This document shows, in pieces, positions 25,603-38,088 of a stretch of 64,000 nucleotides of DNA (position 1 is the stretch's first letter; the number at the start of each line of letters is the position of its first letter). The notes below the pieces were generated by a model that had not been told where the DNA came from, made no database searches, and was given only the letters and a program-made list of their open reading frames with translations. Made by a program: the position numbers and the translations under genes. The stretch is from contig NW_023998453.1 of assembly GCF_014805625.2 (NCBI RefSeq), positions 680,553-744,552 on the forward strand, in the 5' to 3' direction. This DNA comes from Glossina fuscipes. Lineage: Eukaryota; Arthropoda; Insecta; Diptera; Glossinidae.

Positions 25603-26361
25603 TCTCATTCTATCTCTTACACACACACATACACTGCCCATAAATTAAAAATTTTGTAAGATTTTTTTGGCAGTGCCACTGACGTACCTCAACTCTCAAC
25701 CGATTTACATCATGATGCAAACTGTGTCTTCACGATGACATTACGTGAGATTTTTTTTGGAAAACATTCAATCCAAACGCAAAAATACTACGTGGAAAAA
25801 GGAGAATTTTCAACCACAATAGATAGAGCGGCGGATAATCGGGCGCATAAGGATATTCAAGCAGAAACAGAATAGAGAACTACAGTGAGTCCCCAAAGGC
25901 CTAAATCGATTAGACAACGAACTAAAGCATGTACAGCAGACAGTGGTAGCTATAAGTTCAGATGTTATTTGAAATATAAAATTTATCCCTAAGAAACTAG
26001 TCGGTAGAGAAATTTGTTCTTCCAGAGGAAGACAGAGAGGAAAACTTTACTTCACAGCTATCACAAACACACTTGAATAGTGAGTCTATTCGCCTAACAA
26101 ATATCCAAACCTGATATATATTTACTTATTATAATGTAATAAACAATTTCACAATTCGTGATAAGGATAATAATAATTTATTATCACAATCAAGCAAGAC
26201 GTTACAGCTTTTCCTAAAATTTCCCAAAATCAATTTCATAGTGTTACAAATAAAATATTAAAACTATAATGTCTTCGTTCTCTTTCGCTATAAACGCCTT
26301 GTTGTTAACAAGATAAAATCTCAGATAATTTTAATTTTTTCATTGAAGCAGAATTAACTAA

Positions 26362-26397
26362 CAAGGAGAAGAAGAAGAAGAAGAAGAAGAAGAAAAG
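26362..26397. repeat. (AAG)n microsatellite
   Basis: Roughly ten AAG units. Confidence 0.85.
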
Positions 26398-27559
26398 ACG
26401 AATTAATAATAATTTCACTTTTAACATAAATATATCAATTACCTTCTCGGGTCACACAAAGAGATAAACAAGACTCAAACACACACACACTTATTATAAC
26501 TGTTCGCGTTTGCGTGACGGCAGGTAGATGTATAAAATGTACTAACTGCCTTCTGGGAAATTTCTTTTGATTAATTTCTCGATGTAAATTCTTATACACG
26601 ATTAACAAAGCACTTGAGCGCACTTGACTTTATTTCAAATCAATTTCAAGAAAATATTTTTCAAAATATTTTTATTTCATTTGAAAATAAAAGAAACCAG
26701 ATTGAATTCAAAGTGTTTATGTGAATATGTGTGTACCATGTACATGTATAGAATTGCCAAAAAAAATCCAAAAAGGTAATTCTCATCTCTCATAACAATT
26801 GATAACAATGGATGATATCATCTACAAATAGCTGGCAGAAGTATTGTTGACATATTTTCAATGTATGTTGAAAAATTTTAGACATCAAATCGGATCAGGT
26901 ATGGTTTGTTGTTCTTTTTTTTTCTTCTTTTTTCTAACATTTAAATTTTAATTGTGAAGCGAAAAGGTGTGAAGATGAATTCGAATTGCCGGCCCCTGTA
27001 AACACACGAACATAACCTCTGTAGAAATATTAACATCAAGTTATGGTTAGATTTGAAAGCGTAATCCATGCAAACAACACATGTATAGTAAATTATCTTT
27101 AGAATGAGGTAAAAGATTGTGAAGATCTTTAATAAATAGTTAAAAATTGAAGAACTTTATTTAAAAAGCTCGTGGCAGCGAAACCACACAGTTCCTCCGC
27201 AAACTAATATTACACATATCTGTCTGAAGATACCTTTCAATGAATTTAAATAAGTTCCTAAATACTGCTTTCTTTTATCTCGTTATTTAAACTTAACGTA
27301 TGCAATTTGAGACTAGTGCTTCACCTACATCGACCTATAGCGCGCGAATCCATATGACCTTTCAAAACAACTAAACTTCTGCTTTTTAAGACCTCCTTTA
27401 GACTCAAGGGCGACGAAAGCTTGTCCACAACCCTAGAGATTCTCAAGCAACGGCATAATGTGGACTCTGTGCAAGTGTTCTATGAAGATAAAGGAAATTT
27501 GTCGACCAACTAAGTCCTCTAATTAAGTTCTTGTCCGCGTTCCCAACCACTCGCCCTAA

Positions 27560-27784
27560 AATTGCTTGTATATCGCACGACATACTACCGCGACTTCTCA
27601 TTCTTTGATCACATTACATACACGTCTTGGGAACAATCTACCAGTAGATATCTTTGCCGCAGTGCCTGATGTTTCTTCGTTTAAATCAAACTCTATTCTC
27701 TCCTTCCATCGTTTTTTATTTACAACCCTTCCTGGCCGCCACTGTCCCCTGAACATCCGATCATATTCCAAAAAAAAAAAAAGA
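27560..27784 (+). mobile_element. LINE (non-LTR retrotransposon) 3' end with poly-A tail
   Basis: The plus frame from about 27566 encodes LGNNLPVDIFAAVPDVSSFK and more. It resembles the extreme C-terminus of jockey/CR1-type reverse transcriptase proteins, where an RTxxxWNxLPxxIxxxxxxxxFK motif closes ORF2. A short untranslated tail and an A run at 27770-27782 follow. Only the 3' end is present, as expected for a 5'-truncated LINE insertion. The conserved tryptophan before N-N-L-P is replaced by G. The family assignment is from memory of the motif. Confidence 0.5.
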
Positions 27785-29195
27785 AACGAAGGATAATCTC
27801 CAACTACTCGGACTATCGATACATACACAAGTATCAGGAATTTCTATTCAATACTTGCTTCAAGATATCCCAGAGGCTAATGCAACACTTATTTTTGTTA
27901 TTCTTAAAAATGCAATTTTTCAACAACGTTGATCAATCATTGTAATCTTTCCATTTTTTACAATTCTTTTTTTTTTTTGATTTCTTTAAGAAAATTAATC
28001 CGTGATTGATTACAATATAATTGGCGCTGAATTTTGAAAAACAGAAAACCGAATTAAACAAGTGTAAAAAAAATTTTACACATTTTGCTTAACTAGTATG
28101 TATTCGGAATATGTGTCCGAATTAGTAATTGGGATTATTTCGAAAGAAAAAAAAAGCCAATAACGGAAGTAGAAGGAAATATTTTATCAAAACTTAAAAA
28201 TGATTTCAGTCTTATTACGAGTAAGATGTAAATCATTTTCAAACGCAAAGACTAATCGCTTTTACTTCACCAACAACTTAGCAAATTTTATTGCGAAAAT
28301 GGCCAATTGATAATCTTAACGGGGTTTTCTACCCTTCGGGTCAATATAGTGTATTATGGGTTGCTGCAGGAGAACCGGTATTAAACTAATAAATAAAAAC
28401 AAATGAAAAGATCAATTTGAAGCTCTGCAAATCTCTTCCTATTTATCTCTAGATATCATGACATCTCCTTACGTATATTATCTTGGAATAGATTGATATA
28501 TGAACATGGCTTAGAAGAGAAAGAGGCTTTTGAAATAACGGATCGATATAAGCACCTGTTCGTGTCAAGTAAGAAACCTATAATAACTACAAGAAACTTT
28601 CAGTGGGCATATTAACTGCGACACGGTTTGAATAAGACAGTTTACAGGTCTATCAAGTAAGTAGACACAAGCGACAAATCGTCTTCGTTTAAAAGCCAAA
28701 TCTTTTTATTTAGTATGCTGGAGATTTCAAATCGATTTCAATTGTCGCCGAGGCGACAACAGGTTGAAAAGAAAGAAAGAAATTAACCGGTTGAATGCAA
28801 GCGCGAAATTATATTCGTACAAGAATGAAAACACTATACTCGAGTTGAAGCGACAATTGCATACCCATGAAATCAAAGTTTTTACTTTTTTAAACTTTTT
28901 TGAATTCTTATACGTTTCCTTTACAATCTTAACAACTCGGCAACTGTTTGCAAAGAAAACTCATCACTGTCGGCAGTAATATGATTTAAAGTGTTACAGA
29001 TATGAATTTCTATTTATTGCAGTTGTTTGATGGAAAGACAACAAGTCTATGATTGTTTTATATATTTTAAAGGATAACGCAGCCCGATTACTTTATGGCA
29101 TAAAAATATACAATTTTTGAAAATTAACGTAAAAATGTTGCACAAAGGCTTCCTTTAATAAAAAATTTCAATAGCATTCCTATTGATAATAAATT
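27785..29195. other. Non-coding stretch
   Basis: AT-rich with no recognised gene. The plus open frame at 28764-28979 has no recognisable domain. Confidence 0.4.
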
Positions 29196-29202
29196 CACTT
29201 AC

Positions 29203-29295
29203 CCGGCTCATACAGCGAAACTATTTGCTATACTCCACACAATAAAACGCGAACGCGCAAATTCACTCAAATCATCACTCACACTTTGTTACTCA
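29203..29295 (-). other. Possible non-coding first exon and promoter of a minus-strand gene
   Basis: On the minus strand a strong donor (GAGCCGG|GTAAGTG) ends a GC-richer segment that contains gcgcgttcgcgttttattg and TCACTCA-type initiator-like words near 29265-29280. This looks like a 5' untranslated exon of a gene running towards 1 kb, divergent from beta-PheRS. No downstream coding exon was linked to it, so it could be a chance donor. Confidence 0.25.
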
Positions 29296-29372
29296 TTATA
29301 ATTGCCGAATAATATAAACATGAACGGATATACTTTTTCAAAGAATCGTAATAAAAAAAACAAAACGTCTTC

Positions 29373-29414
29373 TTCGACACATCCTATAATTTTTCGACAC
29401 ATCCTATAATTTTT
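29373..29414. repeat. 20-bp direct tandem duplication
   Basis: The word ttcgacacatcctataattt occurs twice in a row with a 20-bp period. Confidence 0.9.
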
Positions 29415-30021
29415 GGAAATACTGCTGCACATGAACACATTTTATGGCGCTTAATTTTTTATTTACGTATAATGAGATGTACAGAAAGTGCAGTCTTTTA
29501 TTTTGGAAATTTTAAAAATTCTCTTAACACAAATTAAAAAATTATCACAACAATTTTTAACTTTTATATCTTTGATGCTCTAAAAAGATAAACAATGATT
29601 ATCGCTCGCCAAGCGCACTTTTTTCTCTACTTGCTTACATTAGTTGCATGATTTGAGAAAAAAAAAAAAAACAAAACTACTTTTTAACAAACATACTTTT
29701 AATGGAAACTTTTGGAAATTCTAATTATTTATCATATTAACTTTGCATTTTTAATGCTTTTAAAGATTTCCAAACTTTAAAAATTTATTTTAACACATTT
29801 CGCGCGGCCAACCGATCATTTGTGAAATTAATTTCCAACTGGAAAATGGAGAAAACATGGTTGTTATTATACGTATGTTAACATAAAAGTTCTTATTTCA
29901 TTATGCTTGCAAATAGAAAGAAGAAGAGAGAAGCACAACGTGTGCAATTCTCTTAATGTTTTTGTAGTTCGGCTAAATAGATAAAAACATTTCTTTGGCA
30001 AAATCTTAACTGAATTGCAAA
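29415..30021 (+). promoter_or_regulatory. Region upstream of beta-PheRS
   Basis: AT-rich DNA directly before the beta-PheRS start codon. It should contain the promoter and 5' leader, but I see no convincing TATA box, initiator or leader intron. The bases before the ATG (ctgaattgcaaa) are A-rich, which suits insect translation starts. The minus-strand frame at 29867-30181 overlaps the first exon antisense and is a shadow. Confidence 0.35.
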
Positions 30022-30296
30022 ATGCCAACAATTGGTGTGAAACGGGATTTATTATTTGAAGCTTTGGGTACAAAATACAGTGATGACGATTTTCAACAAT
30101 TGTGTTTCGCTTTTGGGCTAGAACTAGATGAAGTGACCACAGAAAAGCAAATGTTAACCAGAGAGCAAGGCGACGAGGCAAGCGGAATTGCTGATGCTTC
30201 AGAAGAAATTATTTATCGAATTGATATACCGGCTAATCGTTATGATTTACTATGTTTGGAGGGACTAGTGACCAGCTTATTAGTGTTTCAGGGCAA
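30022..30296 (+). CDS. beta-PheRS: beta-PheRS exon 1
   Basis: Starts at the only in-frame ATG that gives the conserved [12 protein letters not shown] start. It ends in phase 2 at CAA|GTAAGC; the shared lysine codon is completed by the first base of exon 2. Confidence 0.93.
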
Positions 30297-31930
30297 GTAA
30301 GCATTTCATAAATCAAATAATTTTTATACGCTGATTTTACTCTTATAAAAGAATTAAGCCTCCCAAATTTGAATTGTGTGAGCCTAAGGATGGTAAGCGA
30401 CAAATTTTAAAAATTTTGCCAGAAACTGCAAGCGTTCGTCCCTACGCTGTAGCTGCTGTGTTGCGTGATATCAAGTTTACTCAATCGTCTTATGATAGCT
30501 TTATCGATTTGCAAGACAAATTACATCAGAATATTTGCCGTAAACGTGCTCTAGTAGCGATTGGCACACATGATTTAGATAGCATACAGGGACCATTTCG
30601 TTATGAGGCACGTTCTCCGAAAGACATCAATTTTATACCATTGAATCAAAGTAAAAGCATGAACGGTGAAGAACTCATGGAATTTTATAACAATCATTCT
30701 CAACTTAAACAATATTTACCCATAATAAGAGATTCCCCTTTATATCCAGTTATTTATGATGCCAATGACCTAGTCTTATCACTGCCTCCAATTATTAATG
30801 GAAATCATTCAAAGATCTCCTTAAATACGAAAAATGTATTCATTGAGGCTACGGCCACCGACTTAACCAAAGCTAAAGTAGTTTTAGATACAATTGTATG
30901 TATGTTTTCTACGCATTGTCAGCAAAAATTCGCTGTAGAACCTTGCGATGTTATACAACCGGATGGCACAATTGTAACGTATCCCGAGTTAGCTGTACGC
31001 CAAGAAATAATATCGACAAATAAGACGAATAAAATTATTGGCATTGAGGAAACACCTGAGAAAATTGCTGATATGCTGACTCGCATGTATTTAGAAGCTG
31101 AGAAAATGACCGATGAAGATTCTATTCAGGTATCTATACCGCCCACTAGACATGATATTATACACAATTGTGATATTTATGAAGACGTGGCCATCGCTTA
31201 TGGCTACAATAATATACGAAAAACGCTGCCTTCCTTTATGCATATCGCCAAACAATATCCCTTAAATAAATTAACCGAACAGTTAAGGGAACAAGTCGCT
31301 CAAGCGGGTTTCACTGAAACTTTAACATTTACTTTATGCTCGCGTGATGATGTGGCAAACAAATTGAATAAAATAATTGATCATATACCGGCTGTGCACA
31401 TAGCTAATCCTAAAACGTTAGAATTTCAAGTTGTACGTACCACATTATTGCCCGGCCTGTTGAAAACATTAGCTGCCAATCGTAAAATGCCTTTGCCTTT
31501 AAAACTTTTCGAAATTAGCGATGTGGTTATAACCGATAATGAAACCGAAGTAGGAGCACGTAACGAAAGGCGTTTATGTGCTATTAATTGTAATAAAACA
31601 GCAGGATTTGAAGTAGTACATGGTTTGTTAGATCGCGTTATGCAATTATTGGAAGTTCCTTGGGAATCGTCAAACAATTCCGCCTCTACGGGCTACTGGC
31701 TGCAAGCTGTCGATGGTAATAGTTGCGTTAAGATTGCGAAAAAAAAAATTCTATAAAATTTTTATGATTTTCTGATAGATGAGACTTACTTTCCTGGACG
31801 TTGTGCTTACATTATTTACAATAATGTGGCTATTGGTAAAATTGGCGTTTTACATCCCACCGTATTGCAGGCTTTCGAATTAATTACACCTTGCTCAGTT
31901 TTGGAGTTTAACATTGAACCATTTGTATAA
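30022..31930 (+). CDS. beta-PheRS: Phenylalanyl-tRNA synthetase beta subunit, cytosolic (3 exons)
   Basis: Join 30022-30296, 30352-31715 and 31779-31930. This gives 1,791 nt, or 596 codons plus TAA, close to the roughly 590 residues of animal beta subunits. The protein pairs with the alpha subunit in a cytosolic heterotetramer that charges tRNA-Phe. The N-terminus ([16 protein letters not shown]) is typical. The B3/B4 editing region follows at about 100-290, then a B5 helix-turn region (about 300-380, with [20 protein letters not shown]). The C-terminal catalytic-like module includes [13 protein letters not shown] and, across the last junction, ETYFPGRC. Introns are 55 and 63 nt with GT-AG ends. 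Splicing at GATG|GTAATA restores the ETYFPGRC motif, whereas reading on gives a premature stop. I recall both this gene and mask near 95F in Drosophila melanogaster; not checked. Confidence 0.96.
30352..31715 (+). CDS. beta-PheRS: beta-PheRS exon 2
   Basis: The acceptor ataaaag precedes [14 protein letters not shown], so the coding start is at 30352, upstream of the apparent TTG start at 30374. The exon ends at GATG|GTAATA. It carries the B3/B4, B5 and most of the catalytic-like module. Confidence 0.93.
31779..31930 (+). CDS. beta-PheRS: beta-PheRS exon 3
   Basis: The acceptor ttttctgatag is followed by the in-frame [16 protein letters not shown] and the conserved [15 protein letters not shown] block. 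It ends at NIEPFV and TAA, matching the family C-terminus. Confidence 0.93.
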
Positions 31931-31992
31931 GATCCAAAAGAAGGCTCTCCAAAATCATATTTATAATTTATTTGCATTTTTTTTTTCATTTC

Positions 31993-32002
31993 AATAAATA
32001 AA
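31993..32002 (+). terminator. Poly(A) signals of beta-PheRS
   Basis: Two overlapping AATAAA hexamers lie 63-72 bases after the stop codon, with another AATAAA near 32022. This implies a short 3' untranslated region. Confidence 0.65.
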
Positions 32003-33334
32003 GATGGAAGATCTTGTTAAATAAAAATTTTGCGATTCACTTTAATATATTTGTAGAGATTAGAAAAAGATGCCCGGGTTTGTAAATATTTGAAATATAA
32101 TTGAAAATTTAAAAAAAAAAAAATGATCTCGCCTAAAAGATGAGTCTAACAAGTTTCATTGCTAATGAAATTAGGATAATTTAATTTTAACTCTAAACGA
32201 AAACAACATTCTTCCTTTTTTTCATCCTATATTAGTCATTTTTTTCATACCTTAATTATTTTTTTAAGGTCATGTAATTTTTTTGTTTTCATATATTATT
32301 ATTTTCATAATATTTTCAATTAATTTTATTTTCTATAATGAACTATTTTGCTGGGAAATTGCAATTATTCTGTTTTTTGTTTTTTATTTTGTTTTTTTTT
32401 TTTTTAATTTTTATATTCATATTATAAATAACTCGGTAACGAATTGTTGCTGTTTTCGATTTAAATGCAATTTCGTTAAATATTACTAATTAATATACGT
32501 AGGTATGTATGTATGGATATTTATGCATTGGATTTTACGATTTTTTATGGAATGCAATATAATACTAAAGAAACGCTTTGTTTGTATTTTGCATGACTTT
32601 ATCGAATCTTCTTCTTGCTTATAACTGTATGAGAGTTTGTTTGTTTGGTATTATATTAATAATTAAATATTTACTTAATAATCATTAATTATTTATTATT
32701 ATTAATATGATTGGTGTGATAAACAGTTTTTGTTGCCATTTTTTTTTTTTTATTAGTTTAATAATCCTTACCCTTATTATTTTATTTAGTTTTATTCATC
32801 AAATAGGAGAATATATCGCTTTTTGAATTATTAAGAAAGTTCAATAGATGTATTTAAAATTTTATATCGCATAATTGTGTCTGTTTATATGTATGTACGT
32901 ATATGTTATATGTGTATGTGTGTGTTGCATATGTTTCTGCACTTTTTAGTTATCAATCCTTTCAATATGTAGTTCCAAGTGTTGTCAAAGTTTTTTTTTG
33001 TAAACTGTCGGCGTTTTTCTCCTTCTTTTTTTTTAAATAGTTTCTTCCCAAATCTTATTAGTTTTCTTACATATATGTTGAGTTGTAATAAAAAAGCCAA
33101 TTCTATCTTTTTGCCCTACAACCAACCATATGTATTTGTGGTTAATTAGAAAGAAAAAGAGTGATAGATAAACAAAAAATTTTCTATACAAAGTTTTTTT
33201 TTTTTTTTTTTGTATTTTTTATATGCATTTGTTTTCTTTACTAATACACTGACATTATTTTTTCGAAAGTTGCAATATTTAATTTTTTTTTTTCTTGTTT
33301 TATTCTACTTGCCTATGAACATATATACCATTTG

Positions 33335-33336
<2 letters not shown>

Positions 33337-33367
<31 letters not shown>
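33337..33367. repeat. (AT)n microsatellite
   Basis: About 15 AT units, with more TA-rich sequence to about 33440. Confidence 0.88.
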
Positions 33368-33371
<4 letters not shown>

Positions 33372-35551
33372 GATACATAACATATATATCAATTATATAT
33401 CTTTATACATTATGTATATGTATATGTATAGATATATATATATATTCAATCCAACTGAAGAGCAAATTTTCTATTCTTTTAAATGAAATGTAATTTTCTG
33501 ACAAATTATTGAAGTTGTTGTTGTAGGCATATAAGTAGTAGTAAAATCTTTAAACAAAACAATGAAAAGAGAAAGCATAACAGAATATTTCATATCATAA
33601 TAACGTTATATCATCCCTCAATCAATACTATCATCATTAAGATAATTCAATAGTTGAGGGCATAAGTTGAAATTCAAGTCTTCTCTCTCCCCACCAGTGC
33701 ACAAGGTAAGCCATAACGTTTATAACGTTTGTTCCGATTCTTCAATTTTTTATATACATATATAAATATATATAAGGATTTAATTTATTTATAAATATAT
33801 GGTCATTGGTTAAACTTAACTTTTGTTTAGGTGTAACGAAGTCCAGTGCATCAATAATTTATTTATTATTACTCCGAAGAATTGCGATTTTGTATGAAAA
33901 ACGAAAGAATAACGCTTCTAATCAAATCCGTCTGCATGCGAAAAAATGTCGAGAACTCGAGCAAACTGTCTTCATCCTCAAAATACTTTTAATCCTTTTC
34001 CGCCTGTGCATTCTTGAAAATTTTATCAAAGCAAAAATTCTTCGCGATCCTTATCTACATCTGACTGACTATTAGCAGGAAAAACCATACCTTTTCAATG
34101 CTTCTCATTTAAGATTTGCATTCCAGCAATCTTAAGGTGCATATAACTTTTGTGCTTATTTTCGAAGCTAATTCCCCGTATCTAAGGAAAACTTACTAAG
34201 CCATATTTAATTTACAAACTGTTGATCCATCACTGGACATTAAGAATACGTAGTAAAGTGGCATTGGTATGCGTCAATTGATATTCGGTTACTTTAACAT
34301 TTAAGTATGCAAATGAAGGCGGACAGCTGAACTTCAGTTTATACAGCTTCTGCAATTCCATAGGCAGACATCGACAATCTTTGGTTAAAATTCAGAAAAT
34401 CCTTCCATTGAATGTAATTCCATGTAATCACAAGTGTAGATCGGAGATTGACTGTTAGGTAGATAGATGACCGATTAAGGTTAATCGGAAAATAGTTTAG
34501 TTTATGGGCAGCGATCAAATAAAAATCAACAGTCTTTAAGAAAGAGAAGAAAAGTCGATCATACTAAGAATGAATTATACGAGGAGTAAGTTTCCTTCAA
34601 GTCGGAATTGCTTTTAAAATGCATATGTAACACATTCTTCTTCGCGTTTTCGCATATCATCGAAACATAAGCATATATAGAACTAATCTTATTGTTTTTG
34701 TACTCTCCGCAGACCACATAAAATGTGTATGTATGCATAAGATTTCGAATTTTTTTTTTTTTTTTCATGACGAGCCAAGGAGCTAAGGAGATATCCCCCA
34801 GGAAGGATTATATAGAAAGAGAAGCCAGAATAAAGGGAGTAATGCTTGTGAACGTTCGACTTGAAAACGGCGACATAAAGTACTGTGGGAAAGATCACCG
34901 CTGGTAGGTTATTCCAAAAATGTTCGAATATTATCGAAATGAATTAAAATAAGAAAATAGAAATTTCGCAACTTGATCTTTGACTAAGACCACATGCTAT
35001 ATACGCTATAGAGAGGCTCGAAGGAGCAAAGATGTTTATAGTCTTCTTCTTTCTTTCTTTAATTATCATTATTAATGGCATTATGAGTTTAGAACAATTG
35101 CTTTACATGTGTTTGTAGTAGTATACCATAGCGCTGGAAGCCAAAGCGAGAGATATATATACATGTATATATCCCACATGAACTTTCATTTTCGTCGTCG
35201 TTTTTATTCTCTTGGCGTTTCATTTCGAGAATTATTCGTATTCGAGCGAAAAGTTAGATAGGGATGTAGTTTTATAAAAGGAAATGCGGGGAGGAAGAAA
35301 GTGTTTAGTAAAACTTAAAGATAAATATTTAAATAAAAATTCAACAGGTTTAGGTTTTTTTCTTCAATATTTTAAATCAAATATATATATATATATTTTT
35401 TTTTAATAGATATTCATTCATATAGATTTAGTTACTGTGGTTGTTGTATTGGTATCTTTTATTATAAGTAATTTTAATAGTATTTCTTTTTATTTTTAAA
35501 TGTAGTATGTATTGTATGCATGTATGTATTTATCAGAGCTTATATAATTAG

Positions 35552-35580
35552 AATAATAATAATAATAATAATAATAATAA
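35552..35580. repeat. (AAT)n microsatellite
   Basis: About nine trinucleotide units. Confidence 0.88.
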
Positions 35581-36677
35581 GAAATTAAATCACATACATA
35601 TATATACACATATTATATGTATGTAAGCATATCCTTCTTTCGTTTTTTTTTTTTTTTGTTTTTTTTTTTTTTTATAATATATTCAATTCCGTTTTTCCCC
35701 ATTTTTCTCCTTAGCATTTCTTCTTCTTTATTTCCAAAATGTTATAATAGCTTCCCTTTTTAAATTTATGTATGCATACGTTTTTATATATATATATATG
35801 CAAGGTATACATAAATGTGTTTGGGTGTTAATGTTTGTCTATCTGTGTGTGTATGTGTATGTGCTTGTGTTTGCGTTTATATTGAGTTAATATTAAAATT
35901 AACGTTTTGCTTATAAATCGTATATCAATGTCGAGAATAAAAGAGTGATTGTGTTCTCATTATAATTAAACTAAAAGTATTTCTTTTAAAAAGTATGTAT
36001 ACATACATATATACATATGCAAATACATATATATGTAAACATTGAAAAATAAGCGAATAAAAAATGGATCAATAATTAAAGAGACCAACTACTCTTACAT
36101 GCCTGGATGTACAAAAACTTTTTTATTAGAAAAAGTTGCAGATATTCTTCTTCTATATAAGCTTTTTTTTTTTTTCAAATTTAAATTTATTGGATTACTA
36201 ATTTCTTTCTTTTTCTTTTTGAATTAAAAAATTAGAATCAATTTTAATTAATAATAATAAAAAGTAAGCGCGATCTCTTTTAATCCTCTCGTTCGTTTTA
36301 GGTGCATGTTTTTTTTTTTTTTCTTTTTTTTGACAAATTCCTTTTAAAAAATCAAATGTTTTTTTCCTTTTTATATATATATATTTATATATATATATAT
36401 ATATCTAGATAAAAATTTATCATTGATGCATATGCTCTTATAAATCCCGTCATATTTATTGGCATTAACACGCTACAGCAATTATGTAGCCAGCATCATC
36501 ATTATTATTACAGTGCAGTCGTGTGATATAGTCGTCATTTCGTCAGTGTCATTATCGTTTTGAATTCATGGTCTGGCAGCAATTAAGCCGGAAGGCTTAT
36601 TAATCAATTTGATATTTTCCGTTATTATTGAAAATGTCTCCTTGTCACGAGGTGTGATACGAAGAAGATTTGAACAA

Positions 36678-36678
<1 letters not shown>

Positions 36679-36714
<36 letters not shown>
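36679..36714. repeat. Poly-A run, 36 bases
   Basis: Uninterrupted A on the plus strand. Its length may be inexact because of assembly error in homopolymers. Confidence 0.85.
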
Positions 36715-36717
<3 letters not shown>

Positions 36718-37106
36718 ATCGCTTTTTTCCCCCACTATTATTATGTTTAATTTTTCGTCTTTTCTCTCGTCTTCTGTCGATTAAGAAACAATTATCTCAT
36801 TTTTTAAAGTTTTTCTTTACTTTTCTTTTTTGCAGCTTTTCTTTCATTGAGTAAATATTTTCTATGTTTGTTTGTTTGTTTGTTTGTTTGTTGTTTTTTG
36901 TTTGTTTTTTTTTTTCTATTTGTATCCTTCATAGTTTTATTATTATAATATATGTTAAATGTTCTTCGATTTCTTTTTCTGCTTCTTTTGCTATCTCTGT
37001 ATTAAATATTCAAAAGTGTAGTTAAGTTAATAATAATAATTATGATTTTTCAAATCTTTTTTGTAGCTGTTTAAGGACTAAAAGTTTTATGTTCTTTTCG
37101 TTTTCT

Positions 37107-37109
<3 letters not shown>

Positions 37110-37137
<28 letters not shown>
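37110..37137. repeat. (CT)n microsatellite
   Basis: About 14 CT units. Confidence 0.88.
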
Positions 37138-37451
37138 AAATTTATTTATTCCTTTTTTTTGTTTTATTAATATAGTTTTACATGTATGTATGTACGTGTT
37201 TGTGTATATGTGGTTTGGATAGGCATTTGTTTTTTTTTTTCGTTTGTGTTCATCTCCTCGTACATCTGGCTGGCGTGTGTGTTATGTGCTTTATTTCATT
37301 ATAGTTTATTAATTTGCTTCCAAAAAATTCTTCCTTATTTTCGCTATTTTTCTTCTTTTTTTTTTCTTTTTTTTTTTTTTTTCCTTTAAGTAATTTCTAA
37401 TCGCATAAACCATTAAATACAAATTAGTCAATACAATTAAAAAATTAAAGT

Positions 37452-37482
<31 letters not shown>

Positions 37483-38061
37483 TGAGAAATATTTTCAATT
37501 TTTCCAAATTCAAAGCTAGAGCTCGCTTGCACTAAAAATTGGCAAAGAGTGCTGGAGGACTGCATTTATATAAGAGTTTCGACTTTCCTTCTCCCATTCT
37601 ATTACATCATATGTCGTCCCCATCGCATTGGCTTAGTTACAGTTTGCTGCAGTATTGTATATTTATTTATTTATTGTTGCCAAATAAATATATTTACGTA
37701 TATATTTGTTTTTATTATATATATTTTGATCTCTTTTTATTGCTATTGTGTTTGTTGGTTTTTCACTTAATTCGAAACAAAGTTTATATTTTTTAAATAT
37801 GCTTGTTTGTTTGTATGTGGAGTTTACGTAAATGTTGTACAAACAATTGATTCTGTAGCTGAACGAATGATCGATTATCATCATCGTAATCATCATCTTC
37901 ATCGTGCATGCATACTACTTAATAGAAAGTGTAGATGGCGTTAATGGTGACATATAATCCGAAGTTTTTATTGTTGTTGCGATAGTACTGGATTTGCTAT
38001 TTAGTAAATTAATATTCGTTGACTGCTTTTTAATACCGACACTGCCACCACTACCACATCA

Positions 38062-38088
38062 TCAATTTGACCAATTGCTTGCCCAACT
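38062..38088 (-). CDS. mask: Candidate last coding exon of mask (8 residues plus stop)
   Basis: The previous exon ends in phase 0 at a perfect donor (CAT|GTAAGT), so a later exon must exist. On the minus strand, a pyrimidine-rich tract and an acceptor (gaatgcttcag) precede AGT TGG GCA..., which reads SWASNWSN then TGA. A tryptophan-bearing C-terminus fits the tryptophan-containing end of human relatives, as I recall it. Other acceptors in the 2.8-kb interval cannot be excluded. Confidence 0.4.
   Translation of the reverse strand, partial: SWASNWSN

Larger units (their letters stand above)
24050..27555. other. Non-coding stretch
   Basis: No supported gene. It holds a CT tract at 25575-25602 and an AAG/GAA tract at 26362-26397. 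Open frames at 24263-24457 and 24534-24719 have no recognised product, and those at 25459-25641 overlap the CT tract. Confidence 0.4.
32040..38061 (-). other. AT-rich interval, probable long 3' untranslated region of mask
   Basis: No coding frame is credible on either strand. On the minus strand the DNA is A-rich, with many AU-rich words. It is packed with simple repeats: AT at 33337-33367, AAT at 35552-35580, a 36-base A run at 36679-36714, GTTT at 36865-36891, CT at 37110-37137, and T runs at 33190, 35650, 36310 and 37360. It sits directly downstream of the last mask exons and convergent with beta-PheRS, which is why I read it mainly as mask 3' UTR. Many TTTATT words (AATAAA on the minus strand) prevent choosing a cleavage site. 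Confidence 0.4.

Noticed and set aside
29867..30181. Minus-strand 104-codon frame over the beta-PheRS start
   Set aside because: It has a weakly hydrophobic N-terminus but overlaps conserved coding sequence and has no recognisable product.
31426..31677. Minus-strand 83-codon frame inside beta-PheRS
   Set aside because: Antisense to a well-conserved exon, with no splice or promoter support.
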